Source: Candidatus Obscuribacterales bacterium (GTDB lineage Bacteria > Cyanobacteriota > Vampirovibrionia > Obscuribacterales > Obscuribacteraceae). From it: 64,000 bases of DNA. The notes below the pieces were generated by a model that worked only from the letters and a program-made list of their open reading frames with translations, did no database searches and was not told the DNA's origin. Position 1 is the first letter of the stretch. The number at the start of each line of letters is the position of its first letter. Shown here in pieces: positions 33,497 through 42,645 of this stretch. The position numbers were made by a program, and so were the translations under genes. Location of the stretch: NCBI GenBank assembly GCA_020634035.1, contig JACKCM010000001.1, positions 248,001-312,000 of the forward strand, written 5' to 3'.

Positions 33497-34657
33497 ATGG
33501 CATACAGAAAACAACTTCTGTTCTCAACCTCCAGTTATCAGCCTCTTCGAGATGCCATGCTCCGCACTGGCAAATTCGAAGCTGGCAAGATTGCTCGCTC
33601 GATTGATTCCACCGGTCAACCCTCGACCGCGGATGTCCCGTTTCCGGACGGCGAACGCTATCACGCTCTCCTCGAAGATGTCACCGACCGGGAAGTCATT
33701 CTCCTGGGAGGCACCATCGACGACCGGGAGACCATGGAGCTGCTCGACATCGGCAACATGCTGGTGGACAACGCAGCGGCCCGTCTGAAGATTGTCATCC
33801 CCTACTTCGGCTGCTCCACCCAGGAGCGCTCCGTCCTCCCCCATGAGGCGGTCAAAGCCAAGTATCGGGCCCGCATGATCTCTTCCATCCCGCGCGCCGC
33901 CAATGGCAACCGGGTCTTCCTCTTCGACCTGCACTCCGAGGGCATCCCCCACTACTTCGAGGGCGGTCTGATTCCGAGCCATATCTACGCCAAACCCCTG
34001 GTGATTTCGGCAGCCAATCAGCTTGCCGCCCACATCGCCAGCCAGGTGAAAGCGAATGAAGGCAGCGACAAAGGACCTCTGGATGGTCTCAAAGTCGACC
34101 TCCAGACCTGCATGTCGCCGGATGTGGACAAGGCCCTGGCCGAAGCCCGCAAGAAGCAAAAGCTGGTCGGAGAACCGTTCTGCCTGGCTTCCACCGATAC
34201 CGGCAGAGCCAAGTGGGTGGAGTCTCTGACCCGGGATATGGTGGCACATGGCTTGCCTGTGCACCCCGCCTTCATCATCAAGCGGCGCTCGGGCGGCAGC
34301 TCCACCGAGGTGCTGGACATCAGCGCCGATGTGGAAGGCAAGATCGTGATCATCTACGATGACATGATTCGCACCGGCGGCAGCCTGATTCGGGCAGCCG
34401 AAGCCTATCGCCGCAAAGGGGCAGCCCATGTGGCGGCCATCTCTACCCACGGTATCTTCCCCGGTGACGCCCTCAAGCGTCTCGAGGACAGCGGTCAGTT
34501 CGTCCGGCTGGTTGTCACCGACAGCCATCCCCGGGTGCTCGACCTGCAATCCGAGTTTCTCCAGGTCGTGTCCTGCGCCGAGCTTCTCACCGAAAATCTG
34601 GTCCTAGTGACTGGTAAAAAGAAGTCGCCAAGCGCCGGCACCAACAAATCTGCATAG
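33497..34657 (+). CDS. prs: Ribose-phosphate pyrophosphokinase (PRPP synthetase)
   Basis: 386 residues, longer than the usual 310-320. The family landmarks are FPDGERYH (ATP/flexible loop), PYFGCSTQERSVLP (in place of the common PYYGYARQDRK), DLHSEGIPHYF (catalytic His region), and the PRPP-binding loop VIIYDDMIRTGGS at about 284-296. It makes PRPP from ribose 5-phosphate and ATP. In this operon that PRPP feeds the upstream nicotinate phosphoribosyltransferase. The divergent loop sequences and extra length suggest a class distinct from the housekeeping enzyme, and it is probably dedicated to the salvage pathway. AAAGG precedes the ATG. Confidence 0.88.
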   Translation: MAYRKQLLFSTSSYQPLRDAMLRTGKFEAGKIARSIDSTGQPSTADVPFPDGERYHALLEDVTDREVILLGGTIDDRETMELLDIGNMLVDNAAARLKIVIPYFGCSTQERSVLPHEAVKAKYRARMISSIPRAANGNRVFLFDLHSEGIPHYFEGGLIPSHIYAKPLVISAANQLAAHIASQVKANEGSDKGPLDGLKVDLQTCMSPDVDKALAEARKKQKLVGEPFCLASTDTGRAKWVESLTRDMVAHGLPVHPAFIIKRRSGGSSTEVLDISADVEGKIVIIYDDMIRTGGSLIRAAEAYRRKGAAHVAAISTHGIFPGDALKRLEDSGQFVRLVVTDSHPRVLDLQSEFLQVVSCAELLTENLVLVTGKKKSPSAGTNKSA

Positions 34658-34755
34658 TTCCGAGCTTCCCGGCAATAACAGTCTGACGGATTGGGTAAAT
34701 CTGTCTATATGGCTGTTAATGCATAAAAAGCTCTCTGAGAGTATAAGGACTCCCT

Positions 34756-37641
34756 ATGAGAAATAACATCAGAAACAAGAGCTTCGGCTACGTCAGAGTA
34801 GCCACCGCGACTCCTCAACTGAAGGTCGCGGACTGCATTTTCAACGCTCGAGAGACCACTTCCGTGATGCGGAAGGCTCGGGCGGAAGATGTTCAGGTCC
34901 TGTTTTTCCCGGAACTCGGCATCACCAGCTACACCTGCGCGGACCTCTTCCAGCAAGCTCCTTTGCTGGACGGCGCACTGGAAGGGCTGGAGATCATCCG
35001 AGCTGCTTCCGAGCACGAATTCCGGGGACTGGTTGCCGTGGGCATGCCTCTGGAGATCGACGACCAGCTCTTCAACTGTGCGGTGGTCATCTGCCAGGGC
35101 AGCATCCTCGGCGTGGTTCCGAAGACCTGCATCCCGAACTACAAAGAGTTCTACGAAGATCGCTGGTTCGCCTCGGCAGCCAATGCCCGCAGCACCACGA
35201 TCAAGCTTCTCGACCAGTCTGTCCCCTTCGGGACCGATTTGCTCTTCGAAGCCGAGAACTTTCCCGGTCTGGTGGTCGGTGTCGAGATCTGCGAAGATCT
35301 CTGGATGCCGGTTCCGCCCAGCTCTTACCACGCGGTCAACGGTGCCACCATCATCGGCAACCTCTCCGCCTCCAACGAGCTGATCGGCAAAGCCAACTAC
35401 CGGCGTGAGCTGGTCAGCAACCAGTCGGCTCGCTGCATCGCCGCTTATCTGTATACGTCATCGGGTCCGCACGAATCGACCACCGACGTGGTTTTCGGCG
35501 GACATCGACTGATTGCCGAGAACGGCAAACTGCTGATGGACTCCGAGCGCTTCCAGCGCCAATCCGCTCTGGACATCGCCGACATCGATCTCGACATCGT
35601 CCGAATCGACCGGCTGAGGACCAACAGCTTCAACGATTCCCGGCTCTACATGCAGCTGGACAAACCCTATCGTCGCATCGGCTTCCGGCTCGAACCGGTG
35701 AAGCAGTTCCCGCGGTTGCGGCGTCGCATCGAAGCTCACCCATTCGTTCCCGAAGATTCGCATCTTCTCAGCGAACGACTGGAGGAGATCTTCAGCATTC
35801 AGGTAGCCGGTCTCGCCAAGCGCCTCGAGCGCATCGGCAACTACAAGCTCACCGAGGGCATCTCCGGTGGACTCGATTCCACCCTGGCTCTGGTGGTGGC
35901 TTGCAAGACCATGGACACCCTGGGCGTCTCCCGGAAAAACATCCGGGGCTACACGATGCCCGGTTTCGGCACCACCGACCGTACCAAGAACAACGCTATC
36001 GGTTTAATGCAGTGCCTCGGCATCACCGTCATGGAGGTCGCCGACATTCGCGCCGCCTGTCTCGAAGAGATGCGGCTGATGAAGCACAAGCCTTTCGGCA
36101 TCGACATCGAGGCCCTCTACGCTGAAGAGCAACATGAGGGTCGCGGCCTGCTCGAAGTGCAATCGTCCGTAGTGGCAAAGTTCACCGAAATGCTTCGCCA
36201 TCTGCCGCCGGGCTCCCAGGACCTCAAGTTCGAGAACACCCAGGCCCGGATGCGGACCAGCATCCTGATGAACTCCGGTTTCGTGCTCGGCACCGGCGAC
36301 CTCTCTGAGCTCGCCATCGGGTGGTGCACCTATAACGGTGACCACATGAGCATGTACAACGTCAACGCCAGCATTCCCAAGACCCTGGTGAAATTCCTGG
36401 TCAAATGGGCCGCCGAGAATCAGTTCGACGGCAAAGCCCGGGAGCTGATGCTGGATGTGGTCGCCACCGAGATCTCGCCAGAGCTTTTGCCTGTCGGAGC
36501 CGACGGGCAGATTTCACAGAAGACCGAAGGGGTGATCGGTCCCTACGAGCTGCACGACTTCTTCCTCTTCCACATGCTGCGCTATGGCTCCAACCCGGAG
36601 AAGATCCTCTACCTGGCCAGCCAGGCGGTCTTCGACGTGGACTATAGCCAGGAAGAGATTCGAGTCTGGCTCAAGACCTTCATCTCTCGATTCTTCAACA
36701 ACCAGTTCAAGCGCTCCTGCCTGCCCGACGGACCGAAGGTAGGCTCGATCAGCCTCTCGCCCCGCGGCGACTGGCGTATGCCCAGCGATGCGGAAGCGAC
36801 GCTGTGGCAGACCTGGGCTGACGAAGGAGAAGCTTCCCATCTCCACCTTTCCAACGGCGGCAACAACGGTGCCGCCACCACAGAGGACACAACCACAGTG
36901 GCCAAATCCAAGACCCCCACGAAGAAAGTGCTCCGCGTCCTGCTGCGCGTCGACGCAGCCCAGAACGATTTCCGCCCCAAGGGCGCCCTCGCGGTCCCGG
37001 GCGGCGACGAGATCACCGACAAGCTCAACGAACTCGCAGCCAGCGGCTACTATGACCTGGTGGTCGACTCCCAGGACGAGCACCCCGAGGACCACGGCTC
37101 CTTCGCCGAACAGCATGAAGGCGCCGCCGAATACTCGGTCGGTCTCCTCAACGGTGTCGAGCAGCGCTTCTGGCCGAAGCACTGTGTGAAGGGCACCAAG
37201 GGCTGGGAGTTCCATCCCGACTTCGACCAGTCCCGGACCATCAAGGTCTTCCCCAAGGGCTGTGACGCCCGGGTCGACAGCTACAGCGCCTTCTACGACA
37301 ACGGCCGCAGCGCCAGCGACGAGCTCAAGGCGAAGTATCCCTTCCTCGGTCAATCCACCGGACTCGCTGAGTTCCTGGTGGCCGAAGCCGAGAAGGTCGG
37401 CGCCGAAGAGATCCAGGTCGATGTCTGCGGTCTGGCTCTCGGCTATTGCGTCTCGTACAGCGCCTTCGACGCGCGCCGCGAGTCGTACAAGGGCAAGCAG
37501 TACACGGTCCGCGTGATCGAGGATGCCACCCGCGCCATCGTCTTCGAAGAAGGCGACTACGAGCGCTACATCAAGGAGCTCGAAGCCGAAGGCATCGAGA
37601 TCATCCAGTCCGAGAGCGTTCCTTCGGGAGTGGCTGCCTGA
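34756..37641 (+). CDS. nadE-pncA: Fused glutamine-dependent NAD+ synthetase and nicotinamidase
   Basis: 961 residues with three catalytic units. Residues 1-300 are a nitrilase-type glutaminase with the Glu-Lys-Cys triad: FFPELGI (E53), VPKTCIPNY (K123), VGVEICEDLW (C179). Residues about 350-690 are NAD+ synthetase, with the PP-loop GISGGLDSTL at 368-377 that adenylates NaAD. Residues about 725-955 are a PncA-type nicotinamidase: RVDAAQNDF (Asp near 733), SQDEHPEDHGSF (metal site), FPKGCD (Lys near 834), GLALGYCVS (C898). PncA makes nicotinate and ammonia from nicotinamide, and NadE consumes ammonia to amidate NaAD. So the fusion carries the first and last steps of the pathway and could reuse the released nitrogen. 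AAGGA precedes the ATG. Confidence 0.9.
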   Translation: MRNNIRNKSFGYVRVATATPQLKVADCIFNARETTSVMRKARAEDVQVLFFPELGITSYTCADLFQQAPLLDGALEGLEIIRAASEHEFRGLVAVGMPLEIDDQLFNCAVVICQGSILGVVPKTCIPNYKEFYEDRWFASAANARSTTIKLLDQSVPFGTDLLFEAENFPGLVVGVEICEDLWMPVPPSSYHAVNGATIIGNLSASNELIGKANYRRELVSNQSARCIAAYLYTSSGPHESTTDVVFGGHRLIAENGKLLMDSERFQRQSALDIADIDLDIVRIDRLRTNSFNDSRLYMQLDKPYRRIGFRLEPVKQFPRLRRRIEAHPFVPEDSHLLSERLEEIFSIQVAGLAKRLERIGNYKLTEGISGGLDSTLALVVACKTMDTLGVSRKNIRGYTMPGFGTTDRTKNNAIGLMQCLGITVMEVADIRAACLEEMRLMKHKPFGIDIEALYAEEQHEGRGLLEVQSSVVAKFTEMLRHLPPGSQDLKFENTQARMRTSILMNSGFVLGTGDLSELAIGWCTYNGDHMSMYNVNASIPKTLVKFLVKWAAENQFDGKARELMLDVVATEISPELLPVGADGQISQKTEGVIGPYELHDFFLFHMLRYGSNPEKILYLASQAVFDVDYSQEEIRVWLKTFISRFFNNQFKRSCLPDGPKVGSISLSPRGDWRMPSDAEATLWQTWADEGEASHLHLSNGGNNGAATTEDTTTVAKSKTPTKKVLRVLLRVDAAQNDFRPKGALAVPGGDEITDKLNELAASGYYDLVVDSQDEHPEDHGSFAEQHEGAAEYSVGLLNGVEQRFWPKHCVKGTKGWEFHPDFDQSRTIKVFPKGCDARVDSYSAFYDNGRSASDELKAKYPFLGQSTGLAEFLVAEAEKVGAEEIQVDVCGLALGYCVSYSAFDARRESYKGKQYTVRVIEDATRAIVFEEGDYERYIKELEAEGIEIIQSESVPSGVAA

Positions 37642-37678
37642 GCCATCCCAGGGCTTCGCTCTAGATAACGCTTCAACG

Positions 37679-37714
37679 GGAGGTCGTCCGGAATTCTCCG
37701 GGCGACCTCCTTAT
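37679..37714 (+). terminator. Stem-loop before the RNA ligase gene
   Basis: GGAGGTCG-CCGG pairs with CCGG-CGACCTCC and is followed by TTATT. It ends 57 nt before the ligase ATG, so ligase expression may depend on read-through from the NAD genes. Confidence 0.75.
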
Positions 37715-37770
37715 TGTCACGCCCGAAACGGCGATTGAAACCCGAACTTTCAAACTTTCCGGAGATAGCA

Positions 37771-38916
37771 ATGCCAATTACGGAAAATGTCGCGAATCTC
37801 AAAAGGTTCGTATCACTGCTTGTGCGCTCCCGGGTCCGCAACAGCGCCGACTGGCGCCGGTGGCGGCAAAAGGAGGAGAACGAGAAGCGCATGGAGGAAC
37901 TCTTCGGCTACACCAGGCTCGAAGAGATGCCTTCGATTACCAACCTGGTGAAACCCTTCTTTCACCCGGAGCTTCCGCTGATCGGCCTCAACTACACCCA
38001 GGTCGCACACAACGTTTTGCACCAGTATCCTTCAGGCTGGACCGGTCCGCTTCGACTGTGCCGCGGCATCATCTTCAGCCGTCGCGGCAAGCTCGTGGCA
38101 CTGCCTTTCCCCAAGTTCTTCAACGACGGGGAGATGGAAGAGACTCGCAATCTGCCCGATGAACCCTTCGTCGCCACCGAAAAGCACGATGGGCACCTGG
38201 GAATCATCTTCGAATTCCAGGGCAAGATCGTCGCCACCACCCGTGGTTCGTTCGAGAGCAAGTCGGCGATCCTCGCCAACGGCATGCTCGAGACGATTGG
38301 GTCAGGCTGGGAGACCAGCTTCCCCCGCAACACCACGGTTCTGGTCGAAGTGATTCACCCCGATACCGAGGTGATCGTCGACTATCATGGCGAAGAAGCC
38401 TTCATTCTGATCGGCGCCTTCAATCGCGTCACCCTGGAAGACTACGCCGAACCTGCCCTGAAGAAGCTGGCAAAGCGGCTCGCAATCCCGCGGGCGGAGA
38501 CCTGGGAAGGCAACTCCATCGAAGAGCTGCGCGCCCTGGTCGCCGAAACCAACTACAAGAACAAGGAAGGTTTCGTCGTTCGCTTCGCCTCCGGTTTCCG
38601 GGTCAAGCTCAAGCATGCCGGCTACGTCTCCAAGATGATCGCCGGCAAGCTCACTCCGCTCTACGTGATGCAGAGGCTGATGACCGACACTTTCGAGGAT
38701 CGCTTCGCGGACCTTGATGCCGAGATTCAGATCCAGGCTGACCGGATCAAAGAGAAGGTGATGGCAGTCTCTGCCGTGCCCGGCGACAAGAAAGCCAAAT
38801 GGAAGTATCTCTACGAACTCTTCGACGAAGAGGAGAGAACGGCGTATCGCAAGAAGATCTGCCGCGACTTCTACAACTGGCTGACTGAGCAGGGCGAAGG
38901 CGAAGTCGCTGCCTGA
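37771..38916 (+). CDS. ATP-dependent RNA ligase, Rnl1-like
   Basis: 381 residues. Nucleotidyltransferase motifs in order: motif I EKHDGHLG with the adenylated Lys at about 138, motif III VLVEVIHP, motif IV KEGFVVRF near 265, motif V FRVKLKHAGY near 280. The N-terminal 130 residues (including GWTGPLRLCRGIIF before motif I) and a helical C-terminus fit the T4 Rnl1 group, which reseals RNA such as cleaved tRNA anticodon loops. I use the ATG at 37771 with CCGGAG upstream, rather than the ORF opening 19 codons earlier. It is the last gene of the NAD salvage operon, shares its codon style, and is followed by a terminator. Confidence 0.87.
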   Translation: MPITENVANLKRFVSLLVRSRVRNSADWRRWRQKEENEKRMEELFGYTRLEEMPSITNLVKPFFHPELPLIGLNYTQVAHNVLHQYPSGWTGPLRLCRGIIFSRRGKLVALPFPKFFNDGEMEETRNLPDEPFVATEKHDGHLGIIFEFQGKIVATTRGSFESKSAILANGMLETIGSGWETSFPRNTTVLVEVIHPDTEVIVDYHGEEAFILIGAFNRVTLEDYAEPALKKLAKRLAIPRAETWEGNSIEELRALVAETNYKNKEGFVVRFASGFRVKLKHAGYVSKMIAGKLTPLYVMQRLMTDTFEDRFADLDAEIQIQADRIKEKVMAVSAVPGDKKAKWKYLYELFDEEERTAYRKKICRDFYNWLTEQGEGEVAA

Positions 38917-38965
38917 ACGATCAGATTCGATCTGAATCAGTCTGATGTAACCTGTTTCAAAAGAG

Positions 38966-39012
38966 AAGAAGACCCCTACCCACTATCCAAGGGGGTTTTC
39001 TTTCTCTTTTTT
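38966..39012 (+). terminator. Terminator of the NAD salvage/RNA ligase operon
   Basis: AAGAA...CCCC pairs with GGGG...TTCTT, followed by a T-rich run (tttctctttttt). Element copy 9 starts 13 nt later. Confidence 0.8.
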
Positions 39013-39024
39013 CGATTGCATCCT

Positions 39025-39041
39025 ACTACCGCCTATAATAT
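39025..39041 (+). repeat. ACTAT/TATAGT intergenic element, copy 9
   Basis: ACTACCGCCTATAATAT, between convergent gene ends. The stop codon of the minus-strand RDD gene directly abuts it. Confidence 0.6.
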
Positions 39042-40103
39042 TTAGCGCTTCACCACCCGGGTTCCGGCAAGCAGATCAAAAAGCGTTCTCATATGCCGGT
39101 CGCCAAAACAGGCTCCGACATTAACCAGATATGTAAGTCCGGCAAACACTCCAACTAGAAGCACTGCCTGGGATACTTGCATAAAGCTCTCCACAGAAAG
39201 GCTTTCCAGTGCAGGGTTAAGTAGCCGGGTGAACCAGACTGTCATCACCATTAGTGTCAGAGGCAGATACATGATCATCGCTCTCATGAAAGCCCTGGAG
39301 AAGGTAATCTCTTTACCATCCTTGTCTACCACCGAAAGACCCATGGCAATTTTGCCGGGGCTGGCCTGGGCCAGCGAGCTTTCGAAAGTAGCGTTATATA
39401 TGATCAGGGCGAGCACAGTAATCGCCGGCCAGAAGCAGAGATTCATATTCTGAAAGAGCCCTGCCAGAGAAGAATCTTGTGCCACCACTTTTTGAGCATA
39501 AGAAAAATAAGCCATGAACAAAACCGCCATCGGGCTGAGCAGAATGGCGAGGTCGATTGTGCGAGCAAGGCTTCTTTTTATCAAAATCTGACCAAGAGTC
39601 AATTCGGCATCCAGCTTGAGAGCAGCCATCTCGCCGGTTTTCTTGGCACGATCCCGACCTTTTTCAAAAGCGGATTCTTGCACAGTCGAGGTCAGATAGT
39701 TGCCACAACCGGAGCAAGTCAATCTTGTGAAGTCGCACTCGATGCCACAGTGTGGACATCCTGGTTTAGACTCTTTGTCACCATTCTGAGCTTCATTCTT
39801 TTCTGGTGCGCTCAGAACTCTGTATGAACCGCTCTCATCCGAGGGTGGTCTACGCACTTTCATGCCATAAGAGGCATTGCTGTCGAGGGTAATTCTTCTG
39901 GTCTGATGCTCGTCGAGCGCCGGCAAGTCTTTGACGGTTCTTTTTCGAGCTTGAGCAGAATCCTTTCGCTTAACACCCGGCTCAGGACTGAGGACGTCTA
40001 TTTCGACGTCTCCTTCAAGCTTCTGTCTTATTTTGTCGGCCAGGGAATTCGCGTTCGGCGAAGCGAAAGACGTATCCACGCCGTCCACTCTTTTGTCAGT
40101 CAT
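39042..40103 (-). CDS. RDD-family membrane protein with N-terminal zinc ribbon
   Basis: 353 residues from the ATG at 40103; the ORF continues 55 codons upstream, but that part lacks a ribosome-binding site. Residues 1-110 are polar and disordered. Residues about 115-137 form a zinc ribbon (CPHCGIECDF ... CSGCG). The C-terminal 190 residues are an RDD domain: RSLARTIDLAILLSP (Arg, Asp), SPGKIAMGLSVVDKDG, and RTLFDLLAGTRVVKR at the end. RDD proteins are membrane proteins, some linked to ion or antibiotic export, with no settled general function. The zinc ribbon could bind partners or regulate the channel part. Less GC3-biased than the NAD operon. Confidence 0.78.
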   Translation of the reverse strand: MTDKRVDGVDTSFASPNANSLADKIRQKLEGDVEIDVLSPEPGVKRKDSAQARKRTVKDLPALDEHQTRRITLDSNASYGMKVRRPPSDESGSYRVLSAPEKNEAQNGDKESKPGCPHCGIECDFTRLTCSGCGNYLTSTVQESAFEKGRDRAKKTGEMAALKLDAELTLGQILIKRSLARTIDLAILLSPMAVLFMAYFSYAQKVVAQDSSLAGLFQNMNLCFWPAITVLALIIYNATFESSLAQASPGKIAMGLSVVDKDGKEITFSRAFMRAMIMYLPLTLMVMTVWFTRLLNPALESLSVESFMQVSQAVLLVGVFAGLTYLVNVGACFGDRHMRTLFDLLAGTRVVKR

Positions 40104-40501
40104 TTTTTTATTCTCGATTACACTGAATACGATGTTACGTTCGACCATCATAATGGCAAATTTTGAGAGCGCCGGGCGAAATAAACATTCCTTAAGATCT
40201 CTTGGCAAAGGAGCTAATCCTTGAATATTGCCACGATAGATCAATATCAAAAGTGCCGCCCTGGTCACTAGATGCAGTGCCTGTTTGTATGAGTTATGAG
40301 AAACACAAATTCGAAAACCGTCCGATATAGCTGATTTATTGAGTACTCTTCCAGATTATCACTACCTCTTATAGTAGTTTAAAAACAAGACAAAAGGGAC
40401 CGAAATTGCTTATTCAGCAGATTCAGCCCTTTTAGTTGGAAGGTTTCAACCTTCTATTTCCGGAACCTTAGCGGCTCTTCGTAGTTGGAGAATCAGCTGA
40501 C
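40104..40501. other. Spacer between minus-strand genes
   Basis: 398 bases between the cysteine-rich protein gene and the RDD gene. It contains element copy 10 and otherwise no supportable coding frame. The ORF continuing upstream of 40103 is an extension of the RDD frame without a start signal. Confidence 0.4.
40361..40376 (+). repeat. ACTAT/TATAGT intergenic element, copy 10
   Basis: ACTACCTCTTATAGTA, preceded by ttatc. It lies between two minus-strand genes, downstream of 40502-40720, yet points the same way as the copies next to plus-strand genes. Confidence 0.68.
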
Positions 40502-40720
40502 TCAGGAGGACTTATCTTCCTTCGTTGGACTGCAATTCTCGCATTCACACTGCCTCGGCTTTTTACCAAGCTTCTTGGCCAGTGCGGCAATCTTCTCTTC
40601 GTTCTCCCTGGCGAAGTAAATCGCTTCGCAGGTGTGCTCCCGGTCTGCCATGGCTTTGCCGTCGGCAGAGGGATTGGACGCACAATCTCGTTGAATCTTG
40701 AGGTCCTGAATCGTAGTCAT
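40502..40720 (-). CDS. Small cysteine-containing protein
   Basis: 72 residues, soluble, with three cysteines near the C-terminus (QCECENCSPTKEDKSS) and two more at residues about 13 and 30. This could bind a metal. A helical middle (ENEEKIAALAKKLGKKP) precedes them. Very good Shine-Dalgarno (AAGGA, 9 nt before the ATG at 40720). It starts 43 nt after the stop of the 40764 gene and is probably co-transcribed with it. No family recognised. Confidence 0.62.
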   Translation of the reverse strand: MTTIQDLKIQRDCASNPSADGKAMADREHTCEAIYFARENEEKIAALAKKLGKKPRQCECENCSPTKEDKSS

Positions 40721-40763
40721 TTCTTTAGTTCCTTCTTTCTATTCACTCTTAGCTTTTGCCGCA

Positions 40764-41744
40764 TCAAGCAGCGAACAGCAAGAGCCACTCGTAAGGAGTT
40801 TTGCCTTCCACTTCCATTCCGAAGAACAGAGCAGCAGAAGCCGCCGCCGAAGTCAGATAGGGAATGCACCGGACCCAGAAAGGCTTCTTACGCCAGTTCG
40901 CCTTGCGCTCTGCCTTCATCTGAGCCTCCCTCTGCAGAATAGCCTGACGGAAGGTCGCCTCCCTGTCCTCGTTGGGGTCGAGGCCGTGCCGGTCCAGAGC
41001 TTCTTGAGCGCGGAGAGCTGCTGCTTCGGAGCGTGCACGGATTTCAGCAATCGCCTGGTCGCACCGCCGGTTGACGTCGGCGAGAATCTCTTCGCTGCTG
41101 GCAGCAAAAGTGGTCATCGCATGAATCGAAATCTCTTCGAGACTCCGATTCAGTTCCTTCCTTGCTTCAGCACCGACCCGGCGGATCTCCTGCTCGACAC
41201 GCTTAAAAGTCTCGTTCTCATCGATGAGGCGATGAGTGAGACGACGCATCAGAGCCTGGGAGCACCAGGAAGCACTGACAAGGTTGAGGCGGGTTTCGTC
41301 CAGGAGATACTCGAGCTCATCCACTCCGGCGTTGAGCAGGAGAAACATCTCGTAGTTATCGCTGAAAGGCTGCAGCAGGCTTACCCACTTGTAGGCAAGG
41401 ACCTTGGCGATATCAGAGCGATACTTGTCGTCGCCGAGCCGGTCGCGGTGAATCGGAAGCTTGTGGCGAACCCACTTAGAAGGACGAGGTGCCTTGAGCT
41501 TACGAATCAGATAACGCCGGTAGCGGGCATCTTCGAGCTTGCTCTGGTCAAAGTCAATCGGCTTCGCCTTGATCTCGGAAGGGGTGACGAATTCAAGCAG
41601 GGTAACGCGCTCGAAAGTCTCGAGACGGTGAGCCCAGAGCTTGTCGGAAGCGGCAGCGTTGGTGAGAACACCGTCGAAAAGACGGTAAGAAGAATCAAGA
41701 AGGGCCTCGGCGATCCGGTCCATGTTAATCGTCGGGGTCATCAT
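40764..41744 (-). CDS. Hypothetical coiled-coil protein with C-terminal membrane anchor
   Basis: 326 residues. The first 180 are alpha-helical and contain no recognised domain. A coiled-coil stretch follows (ENETFKRVEQEIRRVGAEAR ... IAEIRARSEAAALRAQEALD), then a basic segment (QMKAERKANWRKKPFW) and a single hydrophobic segment near the end (CIPYLTSAAASAALFFGM). This is a tail-anchored topology. AGAGGAG lies upstream of tandem ATGs at 41744 and 41741. First gene of a two-gene minus unit with 40502. Function unknown. Confidence 0.65.
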   Translation of the reverse strand: MMTPTINMDRIAEALLDSSYRLFDGVLTNAAASDKLWAHRLETFERVTLLEFVTPSEIKAKPIDFDQSKLEDARYRRYLIRKLKAPRPSKWVRHKLPIHRDRLGDDKYRSDIAKVLAYKWVSLLQPFSDNYEMFLLLNAGVDELEYLLDETRLNLVSASWCSQALMRRLTHRLIDENETFKRVEQEIRRVGAEARKELNRSLEEISIHAMTTFAASSEEILADVNRRCDQAIAEIRARSEAAALRAQEALDRHGLDPNEDREATFRQAILQREAQMKAERKANWRKKPFWVRCIPYLTSAAASAALFFGMEVEGKTPYEWLLLFAA

Positions 41745-42645
41745 GGTCGTGTACTCCTCTATGAGGTGGGGTTACGATGTTTCAGGTTGATTCACTAGGC
41801 AATCTTCCTTTCGGTGAATGGCCTGGTAGTCCCTTCGCCCTGTCAGGGAAGAAAAGATGGGTAGAGATTGTGACGGGGTCGAAAAGCTGTGCTGTGGAAA
41901 CTGGGACTCCGGGCAAAAAACAAAGACGTTTGCGACAGTGATTCTGCCACCTTGATTGGTGCCGATAAACAGCAATTTGGTTAAATCGACGCAGATTTTC
42001 CTCTTGACCGGTGACGATGCGAAAAAGCCGGAAAAGCTCAATGGCAGAAGGAAAACGAGCGCGATCAGCAGGCTTTCCAAGAGGACAAAACCGATCAAGA
42101 CGAAATCCCTGGCAAGACTATTCGGTTTCTCGAAATGCTGATTTTTAGGATTTTAGATACAGTTGCCAGTAGAGATCTCGATAACCCATGCCAGCAGACC
42201 CATAGCGAGACTAGCGATACATTCGAATGTGCGCATATGTCTAGACTATAAGAATGCCATACTTTCGAATGCACCAAATATGAAACCACTTCCCCAGTCG
42301 CCAGCTAGCATCTCACTCCACAACCCACTTTATATAATCGCGAAAAGATTGATTATTTGTCGTTTTCGGGAAATTTCAAAGTGAAGACTTTTCCGTATAC
42401 GTTAATGGCACAGTAAGCTCCAGAACTCCGCTTTTCTTTCTCGGAAATTTCAATGCTCATACACAAAGAAAACCAAAGCGACTTTTCCGAAAACATTTTT
42501 GGCAAAGTTGCTAGAGTAGCTGAGACCTGTCCGGTTGATATAGAAATTCCGATAAATAAGAGAGATTCTGAACACCTATTAGAATAGAGAGAAGAAAAAG
42601 ACCGTATATCCTGATATTTGAAATTCATAGAGATAATTTCGGGGT
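41745..42645. other. 900-base spacer without a supportable gene
   Basis: Divergent region between 41744 (-) and 42646 (+). ORFs at 41772-42098 (-) and 42353-42847 (-) have no good start signals, and the latter overlaps the large proline-rich gene; I do not call them. AT-rich in its right half (42280-42600). No hairpin with a T-run seen. Confidence 0.4.

Noticed and set aside
31075..38916. Calling the NAD salvage/RNA ligase block a prophage
   Set aside because: Phages carry similar genes, but no capsid, tail, terminase, portal or integrase gene is present in the window, and the flanking genes look chromosomal.
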